Shown here piece after piece: positions 27,001 to 34,417 of a stretch of 43,134 nucleotides of DNA (its first letter is position 1; each line of letters opens with the position of its first letter). Both the position numbers and the translations under genes were made by a program. Origin of the DNA: Spirochaetales bacterium (lineage in GTDB: Bacteria > Spirochaetota > Spirochaetia > SZUA-6 > DRHE01); contig JAUWZD010000032.1 of NCBI GenBank assembly GCA_030615505.1, positions 1 to 43,134 of the forward strand. The letters are read 5' to 3'. The notes under the pieces are model-generated. The model saw only the letters and a program-made list of their open reading frames with translations. It was not told where the DNA came from and made no database searches.

Positions 27001-28030
27001 AAAAAACCGCAGACTGCCCCGGCGTTACAATCTCAGGGCTATCAAGAATAACCCTAACCTGGTCTTCTTCCGGCTCAATTCGGGCCGGGATTTCCCCAGT
27101 CTGATAGCGGATTTTTACACTGCAGCTTAGGGAGCTTAAAGGCTTTTCTATGAACCAGTTAAGGTTCTCTACCAGAAGGCTTGAGATTTGTGCCTCCTCC
27201 CGCCTGGCTACAACTACGGAATTGGATTCAAGATTAATGCGGCTTACATACCAGGGGCCATTGCCTAATCCAAGTCCCTTTCTCTGGCCTACCGTATAAT
27301 GAATATAACCCCGATGCTTTCCCAATACTCTTCCCCTGGTATCAACAATATCTCCGGGGGAGAGTAAGTTATGATCCTTGACCCGGCGGCTGATGAAATC
27401 CACATAACTTGAATCAATGAAGCATGCATCCTGGCTTTCCCTTACCCCTGTAAATTCTAAACCTTCAGCATCCGCCAGGGAGGCGACCTCTGATTTCGTA
27501 TAATCCCCAAGGGGGAAAATAAGATAAGGAAGCAGGTCTTTCGGAATTCCGTAAAGCATATAGGTCTGATCCTTTAAAGGATCTTCAGCCCTGGCCAGGA
27601 AATATCCTGAAGCTGTCTTTTGAATGCGCGCATAATGACCTGTTGCGAAGTAGAGAACCTGCCCCTCCTTAAGCAGACCTTCCTCTATTAAGCGGTACTT
27701 TAGCTTATTATAAAAAGAGTCAAAGCGTATGCAGCGGTTGCAGACTACACAGGGATTGGGTGTTTTCCCCTTAAGATAGGTGTCGATAAAATTTCCTACA
27801 ACTTTTTCTTTAAATTCGCTGAAGAGGTCTATCTGGAAATAGGGAATCTTAAGACGCCGGCAGACCTCCCGGGCGCGATTCAGAACCTCTGCGGAACAAC
27901 AGCGGGAACCGTTCCATATGATGTGGCTGGCCCCAACCATGCTCTCCCAGTCTTTCTTAAGCAGGAAAGAAGCAATGCTTGAATCCACTCCTCCGCTTAA
28001 AGCAACGGCACAAACACTTGAATCGTCCAT
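26960..28030 (-). CDS. mnmA: tRNA-specific 2-thiouridylase MnmA
   Basis: 356 residues. It installs the 2-thio group on the wobble uridine of tRNA Lys, Glu and Gln, using sulfur from a relay protein and ATP. It has the PP-loop SGGVDSS (12-18), a first catalytic Cys in PNPCVVCN (C97; C94 is an extra Cys where many homologues have Asp), and the second in ESQDACFID (about residue 198). The central and C-terminal barrel domains are complete, as shown by HYTVGQRKGLG. It precedes birA with overlap. Confidence 0.95.
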   Translation of the reverse strand: MDDSSVCAVALSGGVDSSIASFLLKKDWESMVGASHIIWNGSRCCSAEVLNRAREVCRRLKIPYFQIDLFSEFKEKVVGNFIDTYLKGKTPNPCVVCNRCIRFDSFYNKLKYRLIEEGLLKEGQVLYFATGHYARIQKTASGYFLARAEDPLKDQTYMLYGIPKDLLPYLIFPLGDYTKSEVASLADAEGLEFTGVRESQDACFIDSSYVDFISRRVKDHNLLSPGDIVDTRGRVLGKHRGYIHYTVGQRKGLGLGNGPWYVSRINLESNSVVVARREEAQISSLLVENLNWFIEKPLSSLSCSVKIRYQTGEIPARIEPEEDQVRVILDSPEIVTPGQSAVFYADNLLLGGGTIV

Positions 28031-28130
28031 TGTATAGAAAGGTACTGAAAAAAAGGTTTTTTAGAAAGAGTGATTGTCTGAAGATAGAGTATACCGTCGA
28101 AAAAGAATTAACAAGATTTCAGACTTTTCC

Positions 28131-28159
28131 TTGACTATCTACTCTCTCTGATTTATGGT
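28131..28159 (+). promoter_or_regulatory. Promoter of the Phn-type ABC transporter
   Basis: TTGACT (28131-28136) and TATGGT (28154-28159) are spaced by 17 bp, matching consensus at 5/6 and 4/6. The start would be near 28166, followed by the strong ribosome site AAGGAGGAG before the ATG at 28187. Confidence 0.7.
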
Positions 28160-28186
28160 TTAGGTAAAAATTCAAGGAGGAGTAAA

Positions 28187-29089
28187 ATGAATAAAAAAAT
28201 CTTTTCTTTCTTAGCGCTTCTTTTATCGATTTCGGCTCTGCTTTTTTTGTGTACATGCGCAAAGAAACCGGAACTGGGTACAGAAGAGAACCCCATTATC
28301 TGGGCCTTTGTGCCGTCCGGTGAGATGGAGAGGGTGGCAGCCGGCGCCCAGTCGGTTGCGGATCTGCTGCATGACAAGACCGGCCTGTACTTCGAGACCA
28401 GTGTGGCCACCGAATATGCCGGCGTGATCGAGGCCATGGCCAGCGACCCGCCTGAAGCGCATATGGCTTCCCTGGCCACCTTCGCCTATATACTGGCAGC
28501 CGACCGCGGCGCAGCCGAAGCGGCTTTGGTCTCCGTACGCTTCGGCACTCCCACCTATAACGGGCAGCTCATCGTTCATGTCGACAGCGGCATCAGCAAG
28601 GTCTCTGACCTGAGGGGCAAAACCTTTGCCCGTCCCGATCCCCTGTCCGCCAGCGGCTGGATCATCCCCATGCTCACTATGCGGGCTGCAGGGATCAACC
28701 CTGAGAAAGATCTGGCAGAAATTGTGGATGCGGGAAGCCATGATGCGGTTGTCGCTGCCGTATACAACAGGCAGGTGGATGCCGGTTCTACCTATGTGGA
28801 TGCCCGTCCCCGCATAGAGAAAGACCACCCGGACGTGATGGAAAAGGTAGTGGTGATCGAGGTCACGATAGACATTCCAAATGACGGAATGCAGTTCGTC
28901 CCTTCAATGCCCCAGGAAATGAGGGATAAGATCGTAAAGGCACTGCTGGAAATCGTCGCCACAGAAGAGGGCAAAGAAGCTATATGGACAGCATACCAGT
29001 GGGAGGCCCTGGAAGAGCATGACGACAGCTTCTATGACATATTCCGCCAGGTCCTCCAGGCCTCGGGCCTCAATATCGAGGAATTATAG
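28187..29089 (+). CDS. Phosphate/phosphonate-type ABC transporter substrate-binding lipoprotein (PhnD family)
   Basis: 300 residues. A lysine-rich start, a hydrophobic helix and a Cys-rich cleavage region (LFLC22TC24AKK) indicate a lipoprotein, so the mature protein is tethered outside the inner membrane. The binding fold has features of the PhnD/PtxB/periplasmic type 2 family: FVPSGEMERVAAGAQSVADLL near the start, DLRGKTFARPDPLSASGW in the middle and PNDGMQFVPSMP late. The ligand could be phosphonate, phosphite or another oxyanion; neither C-P lyase nor phosphite dehydrogenase genes lie nearby. The G+C content is visibly higher than in flanking genes, suggesting transfer as a cassette. Confidence 0.85.
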   Translation: MNKKIFSFLALLLSISALLFLCTCAKKPELGTEENPIIWAFVPSGEMERVAAGAQSVADLLHDKTGLYFETSVATEYAGVIEAMASDPPEAHMASLATFAYILAADRGAAEAALVSVRFGTPTYNGQLIVHVDSGISKVSDLRGKTFARPDPLSASGWIIPMLTMRAAGINPEKDLAEIVDAGSHDAVVAAVYNRQVDAGSTYVDARPRIEKDHPDVMEKVVVIEVTIDIPNDGMQFVPSMPQEMRDKIVKALLEIVATEEGKEAIWTAYQWEALEEHDDSFYDIFRQVLQASGLNIEEL

Positions 29090-29118
29090 AAGTAGAACCT
29101 GCATATTATCAAAAAAGA

Positions 29119-29147
29119 GGTGTGCTGCACCCTGAGTGCGGCACACC
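29119..29147 (+). other. Intercistronic hairpin between binding protein and ATPase genes
   Basis: GGTGTGCTGCAC and GTGCGGCACACC pair over 12 positions (one G-U) around a 5-nt loop. There is no T tract on the plus strand, so it is not a standard terminator. Such hairpins after a binding-protein gene often stabilise the upstream mRNA or partly stop transcription so that more binding protein is made. Confidence 0.75.
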
Positions 29148-29163
29148 ATTTACGGGGTAAAGG

Positions 29164-29949
29164 ATGTTTGAGGTCAAGAACCTTACAAAGATCTACGATG
29201 ACGGTACAGTGGCTCTTCGGGATATCAGTTTCGAGGTCAACCCCGGAGAGTTTATAGTCATTATCGGCTTAAGCGGCTCGGGCAAGTCAACGCTGCTGCG
29301 CTGCATCAACCGCCTGATCGAGCCCACAGAGGGACAGATCCTCTGGGACGGCACTGACATCACAGCAGCCGAAGCGTCAGAGCTGCGACGGATCCGCAGG
29401 CAGATCGGCATGATCTTTCAGCAATTCAACCTGGTCAAGCGCTCTAATGTTCTTACAAATGTACTCGCAGGGCGCTTAGGATATGTAAAGCCGGGGCTAA
29501 GCCTTCTGCACCGCTTCCCGGCCAGGGACAGGGAAATGGCCATGCAGGCCTTAGAAAGGGCAGGCATTGCCGATCAGGCCCATAAGAGAGCCGATGAACT
29601 AAGCGGGGGGCAGCAGCAGAGAGTGGGCATAGCCCGGGCACTGATGCAGGAGCCCCGTATGATCTTAGCCGACGAGCCTGTGGCCAGCCTTGACCCGGTG
29701 CTGGCCCACACGATCCTGGGCTACTTAGAGAAGATAAACCAGGAGGAGAAAATCACTATCCTCTGCAGCCTGCACTACCTGGACCTGGTTCAGCGCTATG
29801 CCACCCGCGTGATCGGGCTTCGGGAGGGCCGGATCGTCTACCGGGGTACCCAGGAGGAGATCCGCCGTATGACGGATGAGGAGTTCAAGGAGATATACGG
29901 AGAAGAGGCGGAACGCGTAAGCGCAGGGCTAAAAGAGGGAGGAACTTAA
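29164..29949 (+). CDS. ABC transporter ATP-binding protein, PhnC family
   Basis: 261 residues. Walker [11 protein letters not shown]-loop [27 protein letters not shown] (the NVLAGRLG part is typical of PhnC), signature [15 protein letters not shown], Walker [14 protein letters not shown] and a switch His in CSLHYLDL are all present, so the ATPase should be active. It powers import with the neighbouring PhnE-like permease. It lies 74 bp after the binding protein gene and 3 bp before the permease gene. Base composition is high G+C like the other two cassette genes. Confidence 0.93.
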   Translation: MFEVKNLTKIYDDGTVALRDISFEVNPGEFIVIIGLSGSGKSTLLRCINRLIEPTEGQILWDGTDITAAEASELRRIRRQIGMIFQQFNLVKRSNVLTNVLAGRLGYVKPGLSLLHRFPARDREMAMQALERAGIADQAHKRADELSGGQQQRVGIARALMQEPRMILADEPVASLDPVLAHTILGYLEKINQEEKITILCSLHYLDLVQRYATRVIGLREGRIVYRGTQEEIRRMTDEEFKEIYGEEAERVSAGLKEGGT

Positions 29950-29952
29950 GTA

Positions 29953-31470
29953 ATGGCCGTACAAAGCAATAAGAAGGCAGATTGTGCACCTCTGGTTCCC
30001 GGACCTGCTGCCGCTGTTGCATCGTTGATTGTGCCCGGCTTAGGCCAGATCCTGGCCCGGCAGATTCAACGCGGACTTATACTGCTCGGTTCCGTAATCA
30101 CTATTATCATACTGCTTGCATGGCGGATAAACCTTCTGGCCCACCGGGAGATAGGGGCTTTGGCAAAGCTGGGTAAAGCCCTTGATCGGCGCCCCTTCTT
30201 TATACTCTTTCTAATCATCTGCACAGTCATTCTGTGGCTGTGGATCGCATGGGATGCCCACAAGCAGACCAGGCCTGGCAAACAGGGAGGGCTTTCCATC
30301 TTTGTCCTTGTGATCGTCATCTTTTTCAGCCTTGGGTGGCAGATCAGTCAGATTAATCTCTATAAGATGGTGGTCGAGCTGCCGGATGCCCTGCCGCCCC
30401 TGTCAAGGGTTCTCTGGCCATGGAAGGCTGCAGTTACCTATAATACCGAAGAGGTCGGCGCCGGGGCGGATATCCTTATCGGCTGCGATGATAATCCACC
30501 GCCGCCGCCGGAAGAGATACCAAGCAAGCCCTACCTGATGGCCGAGCCCACCTGCGGAGAGCTCTCCAGGCTGGATGAGAATAACAAGGTTGTTAAGGGC
30601 TCTATACTCACCCTGACAGGCCGGGGCTTCGCGCCCAACATGGAGACCCAGATCTGGTGGAAGGATTCCATAGGCAATGAGTTTCGCCCCCGCCAGGAAG
30701 GGAAATATGTAAGTCTGAAAACAGACGATGATGGGGGCTTTACATTCAAGCTCATTATGCCCTACCGTCTCATACCCCCGAGCGCTGTGGGAAAACAGAT
30801 CCACAGGGTTGAGGCGAGACAGGTCACCCAGGTAGGAGGGCCGATTGCAAGCGATCCCCTGAAACTCACAATCGGGCGCATGGCGGAGACCATCTTCATG
30901 GGAATGATGGCCACCCTCTTCGGCATTCTCTTCTCCATTCCGGCCAGCTTTCTGGCCGCCCGGAACCTGATGTCCGGCTCATGGATAACCATGAGCCTCT
31001 ACTACCTGACCCGAACCGTAATGAACATCGTTCGCTCCATTGAGCCCCTGATCTGGGCCCTGATCGCTGTTGTATGGGTGGGATTAGGCCCCTTTGCAGG
31101 AATAATCGCCCTTACCATTCACTCAATAGCGGCTTTGGGCAAACTCTACTCCGAGGCAATAGAGAGTATTGACCCGGGCCCCATAGAAGCAATACAGGCA
31201 ACCGGCGCCACACAGCTGCAGACCATCATGTATGCCGTGGTGCCGCAGATGATCCCTTCCTTCGTCTCCTTTTCCATATACCGTTGGGACATCAATGTCC
31301 GCATGTCCACCATTATCGGCTTAGTAGGAGGAGGAGGAATAGGCTTCCTCTTAGTCCAGTACATTCGACTGCTGGACTACCGCTCCGCAGGGATCGCCGT
31401 GTGGTTCATCGCAGTCACAGTTGCGACACTGGACTACGTAAGTGCGGAGATCCGGGCTCGGTTTGTATAG
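29953..31470 (+). CDS. PhnE-type ABC permease with extra N-terminal membrane and extracytoplasmic domain
   Basis: 505 residues, about twice a normal PhnE. The C-terminal 230 residues are the permease, with the EAA loop EAIQATGATQLQTIMYAVVP and GLVGGGGIGFLL. The N-terminal part has about four hydrophobic segments (VPGLGQILARQIQRGLILLG opens the first) up to residue 130. It is followed by a soluble region (about 170-305) with strand-rich sequence SILTLTGRGFAPNMETQIWW that resembles an IPT/TIG or Ig-like fold. The added domain may replace or dock the binding protein. Its last 37 bp overlap the convergent glycosyltransferase gene. Confidence 0.85.
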   Translation: MAVQSNKKADCAPLVPGPAAAVASLIVPGLGQILARQIQRGLILLGSVITIIILLAWRINLLAHREIGALAKLGKALDRRPFFILFLIICTVILWLWIAWDAHKQTRPGKQGGLSIFVLVIVIFFSLGWQISQINLYKMVVELPDALPPLSRVLWPWKAAVTYNTEEVGAGADILIGCDDNPPPPPEEIPSKPYLMAEPTCGELSRLDENNKVVKGSILTLTGRGFAPNMETQIWWKDSIGNEFRPRQEGKYVSLKTDDDGGFTFKLIMPYRLIPPSAVGKQIHRVEARQVTQVGGPIASDPLKLTIGRMAETIFMGMMATLFGILFSIPASFLAARNLMSGSWITMSLYYLTRTVMNIVRSIEPLIWALIAVVWVGLGPFAGIIALTIHSIAALGKLYSEAIESIDPGPIEAIQATGATQLQTIMYAVVPQMIPSFVSFSIYRWDINVRMSTIIGLVGGGGIGFLLVQYIRLLDYRSAGIAVWFIAVTVATLDYVSAEIRARFV

Positions 31471-32567
31471 GAGTTTGTATAATAGGCCGATATAAGCTCA
31501 TCCCAGAGGCGTGCAACGATGCGAATATCGTATCTCTTCTCTGCCTCTCTCCTTACTTTCTTGCTTAAAGATCTAAGCAGGATCGGATCTTTCGATGCTT
31601 TAAGGATTACCCGGGCAGCCTCTACCTGGTCGGCATGGAGAAGAACCGTATCTTCCTCCCTGATAACCTCGCTCCCGCATACCATGAGGTCATCGTAGGG
31701 AACGATCTCCCCGGGACCCTGAACAGGATGAGTAACAATTGGGATCCCGCAGGCCATGGCCTGGATGATGGATATACAGAAACCCTCCCATTCGGAGAGG
31801 TTGATGTAGACATCCATCACATTATAGAGCCTGCACATCCGGCACTCGGTCAAATCGTCAGTAATGATCTTTACCCTGGACTTAACCCCATATTTCTCTG
31901 CGAGTTTGCACAGATCGATTCCATCCATAGAGATGCAGCGATCAGTCTTAACCAGGAGAAATCCATCGTCCTTTTCCCTGCAGAAAAGGGAAAATGATTC
32001 AATGATCTTATCAAGCTTTTTCCGGAACGTATTTGCCCCTACAGTACCTATGACAAATCGCTCTTTCAAACCCCACTCTCTTTTCAATCTCTCTTGTTCT
32101 CCATGGGGTATGAGATGATAGACCGAGGTATCAACACCATGGGGAATAATGGGGCCGATCCCGGAATATCCGGATTTTACCAGGAAGTCCAAGGTTTTTC
32201 TAGTGAGCGGAACCGGAAACGAATAACCCAGTGCCCCGGGCCCAGGCGTCCGTGAGAACTGGGCCCAGAGAAAAACTGGTATGCTAAGTCTCTCTTTTCT
32301 ATGTAAAAATGGGAATTGCTCGGGGTATCCCAGGAGTATTGCAGAGTTAGCCTGTGTTTCCCGGATTAGATCTTCGAGGCTTTGAAGATTATGCTGCAGC
32401 AGGCCTGCTGATTCCGCAATAGGGGTGCGGCTGCCCTGCTCTGAAAAGGGCCCTGCAATAACTGCTCCCATTCCCCTGCTCTTCAGAAATGAGGACAGCA
32501 GGCAGAGCTGGCGGTAAAATGAGGATTTCTTATAGAGCGGAATACCGCTTATGAGAAGCACTTTCAT
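31434..32567 (-). CDS. Glycosyltransferase family 4 (GT-B fold)
   Basis: 377 residues. It should transfer a sugar from a nucleotide sugar to an envelope glycan or lipid at the cytoplasmic face of the membrane. The N-terminal domain starts MKVLLISGIPLYKKSSFYRQ. The C-terminal GT4 domain has IPHGVDTSVY, IGTVGANTFRKKLDKIIESF and the donor-binding E-x7-E region in NLSEWEGFCISIIQAMACGIPIV. The last residues (TNSYTNRARISALT) are encoded opposite the end of the phnE-like gene and may be a tail acquired when that cassette arrived. The sugar and acceptor are not known. Confidence 0.87.
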   Translation of the reverse strand: MKVLLISGIPLYKKSSFYRQLCLLSSFLKSRGMGAVIAGPFSEQGSRTPIAESAGLLQHNLQSLEDLIRETQANSAILLGYPEQFPFLHRKERLSIPVFLWAQFSRTPGPGALGYSFPVPLTRKTLDFLVKSGYSGIGPIIPHGVDTSVYHLIPHGEQERLKREWGLKERFVIGTVGANTFRKKLDKIIESFSLFCREKDDGFLLVKTDRCISMDGIDLCKLAEKYGVKSRVKIITDDLTECRMCRLYNVMDVYINLSEWEGFCISIIQAMACGIPIVTHPVQGPGEIVPYDDLMVCGSEVIREEDTVLLHADQVEAARVILKASKDPILLRSLSKKVRREAEKRYDIRIVARLWDELISAYYTNSYTNRARISALT

Positions 32568-32576
32568 AATGAAACA

Positions 32577-32596
32577 TTAAAGCCAGAAGGCTTTAA
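32577..32596. other. Perfect palindrome before the glycosyltransferase gene
   Basis: TTAAAGCC-AGAA-GGCTTTAA, an 8-bp perfect inverted repeat 9 bp from the glycosyltransferase start and about 70 bp before the divergent cyclase. It could be an operator or an mRNA 5' hairpin; no further evidence. Confidence 0.5.
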
Positions 32597-32664
32597 ATGT
32601 CAAACATCTTACTCTTAAAACTTAAATATTGAATTGAGAGAAATAAAAGACTATTATAATTATT

Positions 32665-34323
32665 ATGAGTATAAAGCTTAAAATCATTTTTATTGTTCTT
32701 CCTCTAATAATCACCACACTTCTGCTCACAGGAGTATCTTCTTTTTTTTCAGCTACCAATGCCGTTACAGGTATTGCCAAGGAGTTTTTAGGATTTAAAG
32801 CTGAAGAGCTTCAAAAGTACGCAGAAAGCCAGTGGCGTCTCCTCGTAGAGAATAACCTTACTGAAAGGCCGGCTATGGTTTCGGCTACAAAAGCCGCTGT
32901 AGAAACCTATGCCAACAGCATAGTCAAAAGCAAAACAGAGCTTATCCTGGCGCTTGATGAAACGGGCAATATTGTGATGAAAACCGGCGAGATAGATATT
33001 CAGGAAGATGAAGAAAAAGCCCTTCTCTCAATATTCGAATCAAAAAAGAGTGAGATGATAACTCCTAAAATCGGCGGAAAAGACAGGGTGGCCAGGGGCT
33101 TCTATTTTGAGCCTTTTAAATGGTATGTCATTACCTCAGAGGAAAGAAACACCTTCTACAGCAGAGTAAACCAGATTACCCAGCGCACAATTATCATTCT
33201 GATCGGCACGCTTATCGCCGCTTTGGTGATGATGCTTGTCTTTGCTAACTATTTAACAAACCCCCTGACAAAAGTGGTCAGCACTATGGAAGGCATTATT
33301 ACTGACAACGACCTATCCAAACGGGTGGCAGTTGAATACCACGATGAGATCGGAAAGCTCGCTCATACCTTTAACCTTATGGTTGGAGAGCTGGAGAGGG
33401 CATACAACCAGATAAAAAGCTACGCGTTTAAAGCCGTGCTGGCACAGAAGAAGGAACATAAAATACGAAGCATCTTTCAAAAATATGTTCCGGAGGATGT
33501 AATTGATCAGTTCTTTAAGAATCCGGAATCCATGCTGGTGGGAGAAAACAGGGTTATCTCCATTCTCTTTTCGGATATAAGGAAATTTACCAGCATTTCC
33601 GAGAGAATGATGCCGGATGACCTGGTTAACTCACTTAACCGCTATTTTTCAGTGATGGTTGACATTATCATGCACAGAAACGGTATTGTCGATAAATATA
33701 TTGGTGATGCTATTATGGCGTTTTTCGGAGCTCCCGTGAAACATGAAGATGACGCGCTCCAGTCCGTTCTGGCCGGAATTGAAATGGAAGAAGCCCTGAT
33801 TGAGTTTAACAAGCATCAAAAGACCATAGGAAAACCAGAGTTCAAGATAGGCGTCGGAATCAATTATGGCGTGGTAACAGTGGGGAATATCGGTACTGAT
33901 AAGAAGATGGACTATACTATTATCGGGGATATGGTCAACTTAGCCTCTCGTTTAGAGAACCTGACCAAGAAGTATAAACAGGCCCTACTTATCTCAGAGA
34001 GTCTGCACGCTAAAGTTAAAGAGAAACTTCCCTGCCGCCTTCTTGACACAGTGGCTGTAAAGGGCAAAACCAGGGGAATAAGGATCTATACTGTCCAAAA
34101 AAGGCTTACGGGTAAGAAAAAAAAGCTTTGGAGCCTCCATAACAGAGGGATGGATTGCTATTATAAGAAAGACTTCAAAACTGCAATGAATTATTTTAAA
34201 GAGGTCCTGAATATCAGCCCTGAAGATTATAACGCCAATATGCTGATAAAGAGATGCTCAGATTACCAGGAAAATCCCCCGTCCGAGCAATGGGACGGTG
34301 TTGAGATTATGAAGACAAAGTAA
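32665..34323 (+). CDS. Membrane class III adenylate cyclase with Cache-like sensor and HAMP
   Basis: 552 residues: first transmembrane helix about 7-28, an extracytoplasmic sensor to about 170, second helix about 174-196, HAMP about 197-250, a linker helix, cyclase domain about 290-470, and a short TPR-like tail. The cyclase has metal Asp D304 (LFSDIRKFT) and D348 (KYIGDAIMAFFG), adenine-selecting K344 and D416, and transition-state N425 and R429. An active ATP cyclase making cAMP is therefore expected. The region before ATG is very A+T-rich without a clear ribosome site. The coiled-coil/TPR protein follows 94 bp downstream. Confidence 0.93.
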   Translation: MSIKLKIIFIVLPLIITTLLLTGVSSFFSATNAVTGIAKEFLGFKAEELQKYAESQWRLLVENNLTERPAMVSATKAAVETYANSIVKSKTELILALDETGNIVMKTGEIDIQEDEEKALLSIFESKKSEMITPKIGGKDRVARGFYFEPFKWYVITSEERNTFYSRVNQITQRTIIILIGTLIAALVMMLVFANYLTNPLTKVVSTMEGIITDNDLSKRVAVEYHDEIGKLAHTFNLMVGELERAYNQIKSYAFKAVLAQKKEHKIRSIFQKYVPEDVIDQFFKNPESMLVGENRVISILFSDIRKFTSISERMMPDDLVNSLNRYFSVMVDIIMHRNGIVDKYIGDAIMAFFGAPVKHEDDALQSVLAGIEMEEALIEFNKHQKTIGKPEFKIGVGINYGVVTVGNIGTDKKMDYTIIGDMVNLASRLENLTKKYKQALLISESLHAKVKEKLPCRLLDTVAVKGKTRGIRIYTVQKRLTGKKKKLWSLHNRGMDCYYKKDFKTAMNYFKEVLNISPEDYNANMLIKRCSDYQENPPSEQWDGVEIMKTK

Positions 34324-34417
34324 AAATAGAATAATGATTAAAAATCGTCAAGTCGATAGTAGATGCATAGAGCAATGGCTTATTGCGCCAGACAAGTTAT
34401 AACGGGGAATTCATGAA

